A stretch of DNA of 45,402 bases from contig JAFDWC010000006.1 in assembly GCA_018268655.1 (NCBI GenBank), positions 1 through 45,402 of the forward strand. The letters run 5' to 3'. Of the stretch, positions 1 to 8,771 are shown one piece after another. The notes under the pieces are model-generated. The model worked only from the letters and a program-made list of their open reading frames with translations, was not told the origin of the DNA and did no database searches. This DNA comes from Actinomycetota bacterium (GTDB taxonomy: Bacteria > Actinomycetota > Thermoleophilia > Solirubrobacterales > 70-9). A program made the position numbers and the translations under genes. Position 1 is the first letter of the stretch, and each line of letters opens with the position of its first letter.

Positions 1-537
1 GACCTGGCGGCGGCGCTCTACGTCGGCCTGATCACCGACACCGGCAAGTTCATGTACGACAACACCAACGCCCACACGCATCGGGTCGCGGCCGAGCTGA
101 TCGAGGCCGGGGTCGACGTCGACGACACCTACCGCCGCCTCTACGAGCACGTCCCGATCGAGAAGCTGAAACTGCTGGCGCGGGCGCTGGAGGGGATCTC
201 GCGCCACTGCGACGGGCGCGTCGCCACCTGCTACATCACCGAGGCCGACTACGCCGCCACCGGAGCCGGCGAGGAGATGACCGAGGGGATCATCGACCAC
301 GTCCGCTCGATCGAGGGGATCAAGGTGGCGGCGGCGATCCGCGATCTCGGCAACCGCGGAGCGGCCGCCCGCAAGGTCAGCCTCCGCTCCCGCGACGGTG
401 AGATCGACGTCTCGGCGATCGCCCGCAAGCGCGGCGGTGGCGGCCACAAACGCGCCGCCGGCTTCTCGACCGATCTCGAGTACGACGATCTGGTCGCCTT
501 CCTCTGCGGCGAGGTCGTCGCCCAGCTCAGCGACTGA
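1..537 (+). CDS. nrnA: DHH/DHHA1 phosphoesterase, NrnA-like, 3' part
   Basis: The frame is open from base 1, so the start lies upstream of the window; 178 residues are visible of a family that usually has about 320. The visible part begins with LYVGLITDTGKF, the end of the DHH catalytic domain, and carries the DHHA1 substrate-binding motif GGGGHKRAAGF at about visible residues 144-154. Family members degrade nano-RNA dinucleotides to mononucleotides and can dephosphorylate pAp in the cytoplasm. The stop is three bases before truB, matching the usual nrnA-truB-ribF-rpsO-pnp order of RNA-metabolism genes. The family call is secure; the exact substrate is inferred. Confidence 0.9.
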   Translation, partial: DLAAALYVGLITDTGKFMYDNTNAHTHRVAAELIEAGVDVDDTYRRLYEHVPIEKLKLLARALEGISRHCDGRVATCYITEADYAATGAGEEMTEGIIDHVRSIEGIKVAAAIRDLGNRGAAARKVSLRSRDGEIDVSAIARKRGGGGHKRAAGFSTDLEYDDLVAFLCGEVVAQLSD

Positions 538-540
538 GAG

Positions 541-1194
541 ATGACGGAAGCTGACCTCGGCGGGGCCGTGCTGCTCTACGACAAGCCGGCTGGGATCACC
601 TCGCACGACGCCGTCGCCAGGCTGCGGCGCGAGCGCGGGGTCAAAGCCGGCCACGCCGGCACCCTCGACCCCTTCGCGACCGGGCTGCTGCTGATCCTCC
701 TCGGCCGGGCGACGCGCCTGCAGCGCTTCCTCACCGGCCTGCCGAAGACCTACCTGGCGACGGCACGGCTGGGCTGGCTCTCCTCGACCGGCGATTCCGA
801 CGGTGAGCTGACCGCGACCGGCAACTACCCGGACTCGCTTGAGCTGCCGACCGGGACGGTGCGCCAGCGGGTGCCGATGACCTCGGCCGTCCGGGTCGGC
901 GGCGAGCGCCTCTACAAGAAGGCCCATCGCGGCGAGGTGGTCGAGACCCCACTCCGCGACGTCGAGGTCCACCGGGCCGAGCTGCTCGGCGCCGACGACG
1001 GGTTCGCCCACTACGAGATCGAGTGCTCGGCCGGGACCTACGTCCGCACCCTGGTCGAGACCCTCGGCGACGCCTACTGCTCCGACCTGCGACGGACCGC
1101 GATCGGCCCCTTCGAGGTGGCCGAGGCGGGCCGGGAGCTGTCGCTGCCGGAGGTCGCCGCGCTCGTCCCCGCCGTCGCCGAGGCCCTGCGCTGA
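541..1194 (+). CDS. truB: tRNA pseudouridine(55) synthase TruB (short form)
   Basis: TruB makes pseudouridine 55 in the T loop of tRNAs. The catalytic motif GHAGTLDPFATG is at residues 37-48 with the nucleophilic aspartate D43, and the later motif CSAGTYVRTL is present. The protein has 217 residues against roughly 290-315 for the family: the C-terminal PUA-like part is absent, and the segment before RQRVPMTSAVRV is also shorter than in the E. coli enzyme as I know it. The ATG is preceded by GAGAG within the end of nrnA, and the stop overlaps the ribF start by one base (TGATG), so translation is probably coupled. Confidence 0.93.
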   Translation: MTEADLGGAVLLYDKPAGITSHDAVARLRRERGVKAGHAGTLDPFATGLLLILLGRATRLQRFLTGLPKTYLATARLGWLSSTGDSDGELTATGNYPDSLELPTGTVRQRVPMTSAVRVGGERLYKKAHRGEVVETPLRDVEVHRAELLGADDGFAHYEIECSAGTYVRTLVETLGDAYCSDLRRTAIGPFEVAEAGRELSLPEVAALVPAVAEALR

Positions 1195-2087
1195 TGGCGA
1201 TGAAGGTGACGACGCTGAGCGCCGCCGAGCGCCGCCCCCGCCACGTCGCGATCGGCACCTTCGACGGCGTCCACCTCGGCCACCAGGCGGTGATCGACGG
1301 CGCCGACACCGTCCTCACCTTCGATCCGCACCCGCTCACGGTGACCCACCCGGAGCGGCTGCCGAAGCTGATCACCCCGTTCGAGGTCCGGCGTGACCTG
1401 ATCGAGGGCCTGGGCGTCGCCGAGCTCGTCGTCATCCCCTTCGACGAGGAGTTCTCCCACATCGCCGCCGAGGACTTCATCCGCCAGGTGCTGATCGAGA
1501 AGCTCGACGCCCGCAAGGTCTCGATCGGCGAGAACTTCAACTTCGGCGCCAAGGCGCGGGGGACCCCGGAGATGCTCGCCCGCCATCGCGAGTTCGAGAC
1601 GCGGGTGGTGCCGCTGATCGAGGTCGACGGCGAGATCGTCTCCTCCGGCCGCGTGCGGGAGCTGGTCGAGGCCGGCGACGTCGCCGAGGCGCGGCGCTGC
1701 CTCGGCGCCCCGTTCATGGTCGAGGGGCCGGTCGTCAAGGGCGAGCAGCGCGGGCGCGAACTCGGCTTCCCGACCGCCAACCAGCTCCCCGACCCGGCCC
1801 TCGTCGTGCCCGGCTACGGCGTCTACGCCACCTTCGCCAACGGCATCCCGGCCGCCACCAACGTCGGTGTGCGGCCGACCTTCGAATCGGAGCTGGGGCT
1901 GCTGATCGAGACCTTCCTGATCGACCGCAGCGAAGATCTCTACGGGCAGAACCTGCGGGTCGCCTTCGTCGAGCGGCTGCGCGGCGAGGAGCGCTTCGAC
2001 TCGGCCGAGGCGCTGATCGAGCAGATGAACCACGACGTCGAGGAAGCGCGGCGGATCTGCGCCGGCTTCGCCACCGCCGGCCCATGA
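1194..2087 (+). CDS. ribF: bifunctional riboflavin kinase/FAD synthetase RibF
   Basis: RibF phosphorylates riboflavin to FMN and adenylylates FMN to FAD. The N-terminal FAD synthetase domain shows GTFDGVHLGH (residues 21-30) and TFDPHP, followed by the insert around SGRVRELVEAGD. The C-terminal riboflavin kinase domain shows GRELGFPTAN and NVGVRPTFE. At 297 residues it is near normal, but only about ten residues separate GHQ from TFDPHP, where other RibF proteins have nearly twice as many. The ATG at 1194 overlaps the truB stop; a longer open frame upstream is rejected because it runs through truB. Confidence 0.93.
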   Translation: MAMKVTTLSAAERRPRHVAIGTFDGVHLGHQAVIDGADTVLTFDPHPLTVTHPERLPKLITPFEVRRDLIEGLGVAELVVIPFDEEFSHIAAEDFIRQVLIEKLDARKVSIGENFNFGAKARGTPEMLARHREFETRVVPLIEVDGEIVSSGRVRELVEAGDVAEARRCLGAPFMVEGPVVKGEQRGRELGFPTANQLPDPALVVPGYGVYATFANGIPAATNVGVRPTFESELGLLIETFLIDRSEDLYGQNLRVAFVERLRGEERFDSAEALIEQMNHDVEEARRICAGFATAGP

Positions 2088-2743
2088 ATTGCATCTGCGG
2101 CTGCGGCCAGCGACTGGCCGCCAAGCAGTCCGACCTCAACCTCCTCGCCGGCGAGGTGGCGATCGAGCTGGTGGTCTGGGACAAGGCGCGGGCACTGCGC
2201 TCGCCGGTCGCGGCAGCGGAGATCGGGGCGATCCTCAGCGAGGGGGCGCCCCGATACCAGCTGCTGCTGGCGACGATCCACGCCGGCGATGACCTCGGGC
2301 GGCTCGAGCGCGAGGCTATCGGCGAGTGGCTGGCCGACTCGCGGAGCGCCCGCAAGCGGCTGGGCGGCGAACTGCCGGTGGTGCCGAAGAAGAAGATCTC
2401 GCTCAGCAAAGAGGACCAGGCGCGGATCGACCGCGTCCATCCCGAGCGGACCTTCAGCGGCCACAGCTGGGAGGCGCCCGCGGAGGCGCCAGCGGAGGTG
2501 GAAACGGAGATGCCGCCGGCCGGCGCCGGCGCCCCCGATCCCGAGCTCGACGCCCTGATCGCCGCCGCCGACGGCGACGACTACGAGCGCCTTGCGGTCG
2601 CCTGGCTCGGCCGCCTGATCGCCACCAGCTCGCCCTCGCTGGACGAGCTGCGCTGGCTGCTCGGCCGGCTCGAGGACCTGCGGTCCGGCCGCCGCGACGA
2701 AGCCGAGCCGGCCCTGCGCCGCTTCCTCGCCGAGCGAGGCTGA
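2084..2743 (+). CDS. hypothetical protein with N-terminal Cys cluster
   Basis: I do not recognise this 219-residue protein. It starts with MNCICGCGQ (cysteines 3, 5 and 7), which could bind a metal. A mostly helical middle follows, then a Pro/Ala/Glu-rich linker at about residues 125-150 and a charged helical C-terminus rich in Leu, Arg and Glu. There is no signal peptide or membrane segment, so it is probably cytoplasmic. The ATG overlaps the ribF stop (ATGA), indicating translational coupling with ribF, and it is the last gene before the hairpin in front of rpsO. Codon use matches its neighbours, so it is a real gene, but no function can be given. Confidence 0.75.
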   Translation: MNCICGCGQRLAAKQSDLNLLAGEVAIELVVWDKARALRSPVAAAEIGAILSEGAPRYQLLLATIHAGDDLGRLEREAIGEWLADSRSARKRLGGELPVVPKKKISLSKEDQARIDRVHPERTFSGHSWEAPAEAPAEVETEMPPAGAGAPDPELDALIAAADGDDYERLAVAWLGRLIATSSPSLDELRWLLGRLEDLRSGRRDEAEPALRRFLAERG

Positions 2744-2766
2744 CACCGAGCCCAAGCGAGCGCCTG

Positions 2767-2811
2767 TGCTACTTTCCCCCGAGCCGTGACCCGCGAGGGC
2801 GCGGTTTTTTT
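2767..2811 (+). promoter_or_regulatory. rpsO leader: extended -10 followed by terminator-like hairpin
   Basis: TGC-TACTTT (2767-2775) fits an extended -10. Downstream lies a CCGCG-AGGG-CGCGG hairpin (2791-2804) followed by seven T residues (2805-2811), ten bases before the rpsO ATG. It could end transcripts from the ribF operon, or act as an attenuator for an rpsO transcript started at the promoter. The stem is short, so the terminator call is moderate. Confidence 0.5.
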
Positions 2812-2820
2812 GAGACCGAC

Positions 2821-3090
2821 ATGAGCCTGACCAAGGAAAAGAAGAGCGAGCTGATCGGCAAGTACGGCCGCGGCGAGAAGGACACCGGCTCCGCCGAGGT
2901 CCAGATCGCGCTGCTGACCGAGCGCATCAACGAACTCACCGGTCACCTCAAAGAGCACGGCAAGGACCACCACTCGCGCCGTGGCCTGCTGATGCTGGTC
3001 GGCAAGCGCCGCCGGATGCTGCGCTACCTCGAAAAGTCGGATCTCGAGCGCTACCGCGCGCTCGTCGCCGAGCTCGGCCTGCGTCGATGA
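2821..3090 (+). CDS. rpsO: 30S ribosomal protein S15
   Basis: S15 binds the central domain of 16S rRNA early in small-subunit assembly. The 89-residue product has the full family length and its signatures: [29 protein letters not shown] and a basic C-terminus KRRRMLRYL. The ATG at 2821 gives the canonical N-terminus; the longer open frame upstream runs through the preceding gene. The start follows a GAGA sequence just after a T-run, so the ribosome site sits directly on a possible attenuator. The stop overlaps the next start (ATGA). Confidence 0.97.
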   Translation: MSLTKEKKSELIGKYGRGEKDTGSAEVQIALLTERINELTGHLKEHGKDHHSRRGLLMLVGKRRRMLRYLEKSDLERYRALVAELGLRR

Positions 3091-3539
3091 TCGCCGTCGG
3101 CGAGCCGGCCCCGGATTTCAAGCTCAACGACCAGGACGGCGAAGAGGTCTCGCTGGCCGATTTCGCCGGCCGCAAGGTGATGCTGGTCTTCTACCCACTC
3201 GACTTCAGCCCGGTCTGCTCGGACCAGCTCTCCGTCTACCAGGAGGTCAAGCCCGAGCTGGCCGAGGGCGGGGTGGAGCTGGTCGGGATCAGCGTCGACA
3301 GCTCCTACGCCCACAAGGCCTTCCAGGAGAAGCTCGCGATCGACACCACCCTGCTCGCCGACTTCGAGCCCAAGGGCGAGGTCGCCCGCGCCTACGGCTC
3401 CTACATCGACGGCCCCGGGGTCGCCAACCGCACCCTCGTCCTCGTCGACGAGGACGGCATCGTCGCCTGGACCCACGAGTCGCCGAGCCCGGGAGAGTTC
3501 CCCGGCTCGGACGTCGTCCTCCAGGGCGCCGCGCAGTAG
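3087..3539 (+). CDS. 1-Cys peroxiredoxin (AhpE/BCP-like)
   Basis: This thiol peroxidase of the AhpC/TSA family reduces hydrogen peroxide or organic peroxides through an active-site cysteine. The motif [13 protein letters not shown] places the peroxidatic residue at Cys44, with the Pro and Thr/Ser positions typical of the family upstream. It is the only cysteine in 150 residues, so resolution must use an external thiol, as in mycobacterial AhpE. It overlaps the rpsO stop by four bases, an unusual partner for a ribosomal protein gene that would tie its translation to rpsO. There is no signal peptide, so it is cytoplasmic. Confidence 0.9.
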   Translation: MIAVGEPAPDFKLNDQDGEEVSLADFAGRKVMLVFYPLDFSPVCSDQLSVYQEVKPELAEGGVELVGISVDSSYAHKAFQEKLAIDTTLLADFEPKGEVARAYGSYIDGPGVANRTLVLVDEDGIVAWTHESPSPGEFPGSDVVLQGAAQ

Positions 3540-3564
3540 TCCCTGCAAACTGGGCCGCCCTGTA

Positions 3565-3623
3565 CTCTTCCTGGCGGAAGAGAACGACAGTTCTGAAAGC
3601 AGATGGCCGTCAACCGGGCGGCC
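3565..3623 (+). promoter_or_regulatory. pnp leader hairpins
   Basis: Two stems lie before pnp: CTCTTCC-TGGC-GGAAGAG (3565-3582, perfect 7 bp) and GGCCG...CGGCC (3605-3623), the second ending one base before the GGAGG ribosome site at 3624-3628. TGTACTCT at 3561-3568 could be a -10, but it would leave the first stem untranscribed. Autocontrol of pnp through a leader hairpin is known in E. coli; here it is inference. Confidence 0.45.
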
Positions 3624-3639
3624 GGAGGTAAACAACTAA

Positions 3640-5880
3640 ATGAGCATGTTTGACGTGAAGCGCGTCTCGACGGACGTCGGCGACAGCCAGATTTCCTTTG
3701 AGACGGGCAAACTCGCGAAGCAGGCGAGCGGCGCGGTCGTCGTCCGCAGCGGCGACACGATGGTCCTCTGCACGGCCACGATCGGCTCCCTTCGCGATGT
3801 GGACTTCCTTCCCCTCACCGTCGACGTCGAGGAGCGGATGTACGCCGCGGGCAAGATCCCGGGCTCGTTCTTCCGTCGCGAGGGGCGCTCCGGCGAGAAG
3901 GCGACGCTGACCGCGCGGATGATCGATCGGCCGATCCGGCCGCTGTTCCCGAAGGGCTGGCATTACGAGACCCAGCTGGTCGCGATCCCAATGTCGGTCG
4001 ACCAGGTTCATCCCTACGACATCCTCGCGATGAACGGTGCCTCCGCGGCGCTGGCGATCTCGCCGGTGCCGGTCGAGAAGCACGTCGGCGCCGTCCGCAT
4101 CGGCAAACTCGAGGGCGAATTCGTCGTCAACCCGCCGGAGGAGAGCCACGAGGAGCTCGAGCTCGACCTGATCGTCGCCGGCACCGACGAGGCGATCCTG
4201 ATGGTCGAGGCCGGCGCCACCGGCGTCAGCGAGGCTGAGATCCTCGACGCCCTCGACATCGCCCACGGCGAGATCAAGAAGCTGGTCGCGGCGATGGAGG
4301 ACCTGCAGCGGCAGGCCGGCAAGGACAAGCTCGAGATCGCGGCTCCGAAGCTCGATGAGGGGCTGCTGAGCGAGATCCGCTCCTCCCACGGCCAGGCGCT
4401 GGTCGACGCGATCGCCACCGAGGGCAAGCTCGAGCGCTACGAGGCGATCGACAGGGTCAAGGACGAGGTCGTCGCCCGCTACGCGACCGAGAGCGGCGAC
4501 GAGGACGCCGACTCGGACCGCAAGTCCGAGGTCGGGGCGGCCTTCGACAGCATCGAGAAGGACACGATCCGAAAGGCGATCGCGGTCGAAAAGAAGCGCC
4601 CCGACGGCCGCGCCGCCGACGAGATCCGGCCGATCGAGACCGAGGTCGACATCTCCCCGCGCGTCCACGGCTCGGCCCTCTTCACCCGCGGCGAGACGCA
4701 GATCCTCTCCAACGTCGCGCTCGGCACGACGCGGATGGACATGCGGATCGACACGCTCGGGCTGCAGACCACCAAACGCTTCTGGCACCACTACAACTTC
4801 CCGCCCTTCTCGGTCGGGGAGGCCGGCTTCATGCGCGGCCCGAAGCGCCGTGACATCGGCCACGGGGCCCTCGCCGAGCGGGCGCTGGCGGCGACGATCC
4901 CCGACGAAGAGTCGTTCCCGTACGTGATCCGGGTGGTCTCCGAGACGCTGGAGTCGAACGGGTCCTCCTCGATGGGCTCGGTCTGCGCCTCCTCGATGGC
5001 GCTGCAGGCGGCAGGCGTGCCGGTCTCGGCGCCGGTCGCCGGCGTCGCGATGGGCCTGATCAAGGAGGGCGACGACTACATCGTCCTCACCGACATCGCC
5101 GGCGTCGAGGACCACCTCGGCGACATGGACTTCAAGGTCGCCGGCACCGCTGACGGGATCACCGCCCTGCAGATGGACATCAAGATCACCGGGGTCACGT
5201 TCGACATCCTGCGCGACGCGCTCGACCAGGCCCACAAGGGCCGCCAGTTCATCCTCGGCAAGATGGCCGAGGCGATCGACGGCCCGCGCCCGAAGCTGTC
5301 GCAGTTCGCGCCGGCGATCGAGTCGATCAAGATCGACCCGGAGAAGATCGGCGCCGTGATCGGCAAAGGCGGCGAAACGATCCGCGCCCTCTGCGAGGAG
5401 TTCGAAGCCGAGATCGACGTCGAGGACGACGGCACGGTGCGGATCTACGCGCCAACCGGCGAGCTCGTCGACGGCGCTGTCAGCCGCATCAACTCGATGA
5501 CCAAGGAGGCCGAGATCGGCGATCGCTACGACGCCGCCAAGGTCGTCAAGACGACCACCTTCGGCGCCTTCGTCGAGCTGGTCAAGGGCACCGACGGCCT
5601 GCTCCACATCTCCAACGTGAAGCCGGGGGAGAGGGTCGACTCGGTCGACGACGTGCTCAGCGCCGGCGACCTGATCGACGTCACCGTGGTCGAGGTCGAC
5701 AAGGAGCGTGGCCGGATCGGCCTGCGCCTCAGCGACGACCCCTCGATCGAGGGCAAATCGCCGGAGGAGCTGGCCGCGGTCGGCTCCGGCAGCGGCGGCC
5801 GCAACGGCGGCGACCGTGACCGCGGTCGCGGCGGTCGCGGCGGTGACGGCCGGCGTCGCGAACGCGAGCGCCGCCGTTGA
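3640..5880 (+). CDS. pnp: polyribonucleotide nucleotidyltransferase (PNPase)
   Basis: PNPase degrades RNA 3' to 5' with phosphate and is a core part of RNA turnover. The 746-residue protein has the full layout: RNase PH-like domain 1 (about residues 10-140), a helical linker, RNase PH-like domain 2 (about 325-460, with SNGSSSMGSVC), a KH domain with IGKGG at 574-578, and an S1 domain from about 627 to 695 (FGAFVELVKGTDGLLHISN). It ends in an Arg/Gly-rich tail typical of many actinobacterial PNPases. The GGAGG site at 3624-3628 supports the ATG at 3640; a second ATG lies two codons later. The stop overlaps the next start. Confidence 0.97.
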   Translation: MSMFDVKRVSTDVGDSQISFETGKLAKQASGAVVVRSGDTMVLCTATIGSLRDVDFLPLTVDVEERMYAAGKIPGSFFRREGRSGEKATLTARMIDRPIRPLFPKGWHYETQLVAIPMSVDQVHPYDILAMNGASAALAISPVPVEKHVGAVRIGKLEGEFVVNPPEESHEELELDLIVAGTDEAILMVEAGATGVSEAEILDALDIAHGEIKKLVAAMEDLQRQAGKDKLEIAAPKLDEGLLSEIRSSHGQALVDAIATEGKLERYEAIDRVKDEVVARYATESGDEDADSDRKSEVGAAFDSIEKDTIRKAIAVEKKRPDGRAADEIRPIETEVDISPRVHGSALFTRGETQILSNVALGTTRMDMRIDTLGLQTTKRFWHHYNFPPFSVGEAGFMRGPKRRDIGHGALAERALAATIPDEESFPYVIRVVSETLESNGSSSMGSVCASSMALQAAGVPVSAPVAGVAMGLIKEGDDYIVLTDIAGVEDHLGDMDFKVAGTADGITALQMDIKITGVTFDILRDALDQAHKGRQFILGKMAEAIDGPRPKLSQFAPAIESIKIDPEKIGAVIGKGGETIRALCEEFEAEIDVEDDGTVRIYAPTGELVDGAVSRINSMTKEAEIGDRYDAAKVVKTTTFGAFVELVKGTDGLLHISNVKPGERVDSVDDVLSAGDLIDVTVVEVDKERGRIGLRLSDDPSIEGKSPEELAAVGSGSGGRNGGDRDRGRGGRGGDGRRRERERRR

Positions 5881-7148
5881 GCGAGCCGCGCGTAACCGAG
5901 CTCGGCTCGGGCGTCCGGGTGGTGACCGAGGAGGTTCCCTCGGTCCGCTCGGTCGCGCTCGGGCTCTGGGTCCGGACCGGATCGCGTAACGAGACCCCGG
6001 CGCAGGCCGGGGTCTCGCATTTCCTCGAGCACTTGCTGTTCAAGGGGACGCCGCGCTTCTCGGCGATCGAGATCTCCGAGCGCTTCGACGGCCTCGGGGC
6101 CTCGGTCAACGCCGCCACCGGCAAGGAGACGACGCACCTGCACGCGCGCTTCCTCGACGAGCACACCGACGCGGTCTTCGACCTGCTGGCGGAGATGCTG
6201 CTCGACCCGACCTACCCCGAAATCGACTCCGAGCGCCAGGTCGTGCTGGAGGAGATCGCGATGTACGAGGACGAGCCCCAGGACCGCGTCCACGACGTCC
6301 TCGCCGAAGCGGTCTTCGGCTCCCACCCGCTGGGGCGCCGGGTGCTGGGCGAGGCTGAGGTGATCGCCTCGATCCCGATCCCGGACATCAGCGCCTACCA
6401 CCGGGCCCGCTACGCCGGCCCGGAGATCGTCGTCGGTGCCGCCGGCCACCTCGACCACGACCGCATCGTCGGCCTGACCGAGAAGCTGGTCAGCCCCGAT
6501 CGCGGTGACGGCGATCGGGTCGACATGGCGCTCGAGGGGGGCGCCCGGCTCTGCTTCCACCAGAAGGAGACCGAGCAGTACCACATCTGCTTCGGCGCGC
6601 CCGGCCTGCGCCGCGAGGACCAGCGTCGCTATGGCCTCGCCGTCCTCGACTCGATCTTCGGCGGCTCGACCTCCTCGCGGCTCTTCCGCGAGGTTCGGGA
6701 GAAGCGCGGGCTCGCCTACTCGGTCGGCTCCTACAACGAGCAGTTCACCGACCAGGGCCTGGTCGCGACCTACGTCGGCACCCGCGAGGACAACGTCGAG
6801 GAGGCCTGCGCGATCATCGGCGCCGAGCTGGCGCGGCTGCGCTCCGAGCCGGTCTCGGCGGAGGAGCTGCAGCGGGCGAAGGAGAGCGTCAAGGGGCGCC
6901 TCGTCCTCTCCTCGGAGTCGACCGCGGCGCGGATGACGCGGATCTCGCGGGCGACCCTGTTCGGGCTGCCGATCGAAAGCCTCGACCAGATGCTGGCCAA
7001 GGTAGACGCCGTCGAGGTCGACGAGCTGACCGAGCTGGCGGCAGAGCTATACGGCGAGGAGCGCCTCTCGGCGGCCTGCGTCGGCGCCGACGAGGCGAAG
7101 TTCCGTGCGGCGCTGGCACCGGTCTCTGAGACCCTGGTCGCGGCGTGA
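5877..7148 (+). CDS. M16 family zinc protease (processing peptidase-like)
   Basis: This 423-residue protein belongs to the pitrilysin/M16B family. The inverted zinc motif HFLEH is at residues 48-52, and the downstream glutamate lies in VVLEEIAMYEDEP. The C-terminal half shows FGGSTSSRLFREVREKRGLAYSV, the usual M16 substrate-cleft region. The start is TTG, overlapping the pnp stop as TTGA, so translation is coupled. The gene sits directly after pnp, as ymxG/mlpA does in other Gram-positives. No signal peptide is seen. The substrate is unknown; a single-subunit M16B protease is the best call. Confidence 0.92.
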   Translation: MSEPRVTELGSGVRVVTEEVPSVRSVALGLWVRTGSRNETPAQAGVSHFLEHLLFKGTPRFSAIEISERFDGLGASVNAATGKETTHLHARFLDEHTDAVFDLLAEMLLDPTYPEIDSERQVVLEEIAMYEDEPQDRVHDVLAEAVFGSHPLGRRVLGEAEVIASIPIPDISAYHRARYAGPEIVVGAAGHLDHDRIVGLTEKLVSPDRGDGDRVDMALEGGARLCFHQKETEQYHICFGAPGLRREDQRRYGLAVLDSIFGGSTSSRLFREVREKRGLAYSVGSYNEQFTDQGLVATYVGTREDNVEEACAIIGAELARLRSEPVSAEELQRAKESVKGRLVLSSESTAARMTRISRATLFGLPIESLDQMLAKVDAVEVDELTELAAELYGEERLSAACVGADEAKFRAALAPVSETLVAA

Positions 7149-7810
7149 TCCGAGTCGGCGTCTCCGGCGCCGCCGGGCGGATGGGCGCGACGGTCTGCGA
7201 AGCGGTCGAAGCGGCTGACGGGCTCGAGCTCGCCGGCCGCGCCGATCCGGCGCTGGGGGTCGAGCTGGGGGAGATCCTCGACGCGGTCGAGGTGGTCGTC
7301 GACTTCAGCGTCCCCGACACCGCCCTCGACAACATCCGCGCCTGCCTGGCGGGCGGCGTCCACGTCGTCGTCGGCACCACCGGCTTCGACCTCGAGGCGG
7401 CGCGGGCGGCGGCCGAGGCGAGCGAGGCCAAGCTCTTCGTCGCCCCCAACTTCGCGATCGGGGCGGTTCTGATGATGGAGGTGGCGCAGCGGATCGCCCC
7501 GCACATGCCGGAGTGCGAGGTGATCGAGCTGCACCACGACCGCAAGCTCGACGCGCCCTCGGGCACGGCGAAGCGGACCGCGGAGCTGATCGAGGCCGCA
7601 GGCGGCAACGTCCACCAGCCGATCCACTCGGTTCGGCTGCCCGGCCTGGTCGCCCACCAGGAGGTGATCTTCGGCGGCGTCGGCCAGACGCTGACCGTCC
7701 GCCACGACTCGATCGACCGCCACTCGTTCATGCCCGGCGTCGTCCTCGCGGTGCGTGAGGTGGGCGCCCTGCCGGACCATTTCACGGTCGGGCTCGAGAA
7801 GCTGCTCTGA
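7145..7810 (+). CDS. dapB: 4-hydroxy-tetrahydrodipicolinate reductase DapB
   Basis: DapB reduces the DapA product with NAD(P)H on the way to diaminopimelate and lysine. The N-terminal nucleotide fold has GVSGAAGRMG (residues 5-14), followed by VVGTTGF, and the catalytic signature ELHHDRKLDAPSGTA has H130, H131 and K134. At 221 residues it is shorter than the mycobacterial enzyme (about 245): the loop after SGTAKRT is trimmed. The start is GTG, overlapping the M16 protease stop (GTGA). It lies immediately upstream of dapA, separated by 44 bases that carry a promoter-like TACCCT. Confidence 0.95.
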   Translation: MIRVGVSGAAGRMGATVCEAVEAADGLELAGRADPALGVELGEILDAVEVVVDFSVPDTALDNIRACLAGGVHVVVGTTGFDLEAARAAAEASEAKLFVAPNFAIGAVLMMEVAQRIAPHMPECEVIELHHDRKLDAPSGTAKRTAELIEAAGGNVHQPIHSVRLPGLVAHQEVIFGGVGQTLTVRHDSIDRHSFMPGVVLAVREVGALPDHFTVGLEKLL

Positions 7811-7839
7811 GTGTTCGCCACCGAGACCGACGGACGGGA

Positions 7840-7854
7840 TACCCTGAGGCCAGG
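7840..7854 (+). promoter_or_regulatory. putative -10 before dapA
   Basis: TACCCT at 7840-7845 lies nine bases before the dapA ATG. This would give a leader of only two or three bases, although GAGG at 7846-7849 might also act as a ribosome site in a read-through transcript. Confidence 0.4.
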
Positions 7855-8727
7855 ATGAACGAGATCAAGGGCGTAATCACCGCAATGGCGACGCCGTTCC
7901 GCGAGAACGGCTCGGTCGACCTCGACGGCGCGCGCCGGCTCGCCGCCCACCTCCTCGACCACGGCTCGAACGGGATCGTGATCGCCGGCACCACCGGCGA
8001 GTGCCCGACCCTGACCGACGGCGAGGAGATCGAGCTGCTGCAGGCGGTTCGGGCAGAGGTCGGCGACGAGGTCCTGCTGATCTGCGGCACCGGCACCAAC
8101 GACACCCGCCACTCATGCGAGCTGACGAAGATGGCGGCCGACGCCGGCGCCGACGCCTCGCTGGTCGTCTCGCCCTACTACAACAAGCCCAACGAGGCCG
8201 GCCTCCGGGCCCATTTCGAAACCGTCGCCGCCGCCGTCCCCGAGCTGCCGATGGTCGTCTACAACATCCCCTCGCGGGTGATCGTCAACGTCTCGAACGA
8301 GCTGCTCGCCGAGCTGGCGAAGGTCGAGAACATCGTTGCGGTCAAGCAGGCCAACAACGACGAACTCGGGCCGGTCGAGGGCATGGCCCTGCTGGCCGGC
8401 AACGACGAGGTCTTCCTGCGCACGCTCGAACTCGGTGGCTCCGGCGGCATCCTCGTCGCCGCCCACATCGTCGGCGAGCAGATGCGCGAAGTCTGGGAGG
8501 CCGCCCAGGCGGGGGACCTCGATCGCGCCCGCGAGGTCGACTCCCAGCTGCACGACGTCTACGGGGCGATGGGCGTCACCACCAACCCGATGCCCCTGAA
8601 GGGCGCGCTGGCGATGATGGGCCTCTGCGACGAACGCATGCGCCTGCCGCTGGTGCCGCTCAGCGACGAGCATCGCGCGGTTGTGCGCGCCGCCCTCGAG
8701 GGCGTCGGCGTGCCGGCCGCCCACTGA
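7855..8727 (+). CDS. dapA: 4-hydroxy-tetrahydrodipicolinate synthase DapA
   Basis: DapA condenses pyruvate with aspartate semialdehyde, the first committed step to diaminopimelate. The 290-residue TIM-barrel protein shows GTTGECPTL (pyruvate binding), PYYNKP, Tyr136 in VVYNIPSR and the Schiff-base Lys164 in VAVKQAN, followed by the glycine-rich GGSGGI. All catalytic positions look intact. With dapB, dapF and dapL in this window and no succinylase or acetylase genes, the product probably goes through the one-step aminotransferase route. Confidence 0.96.
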   Translation: MNEIKGVITAMATPFRENGSVDLDGARRLAAHLLDHGSNGIVIAGTTGECPTLTDGEEIELLQAVRAEVGDEVLLICGTGTNDTRHSCELTKMAADAGADASLVVSPYYNKPNEAGLRAHFETVAAAVPELPMVVYNIPSRVIVNVSNELLAELAKVENIVAVKQANNDELGPVEGMALLAGNDEVFLRTLELGGSGGILVAAHIVGEQMREVWEAAQAGDLDRAREVDSQLHDVYGAMGVTTNPMPLKGALAMMGLCDERMRLPLVPLSDEHRAVVRAALEGVGVPAAH

Positions 8728-8771
8728 ACACGGCGTGCGCGCCGACCAACTTCGAGAAAGAGAGACAAGTA

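Noticed and set aside
3610..5607. 665-codon open frame opposite pnp
   Set aside because: It lies wholly antisense to a clear pnp gene; its Asp/Arg/Val/Gly composition is what GC-rich third positions produce on the opposite strand.
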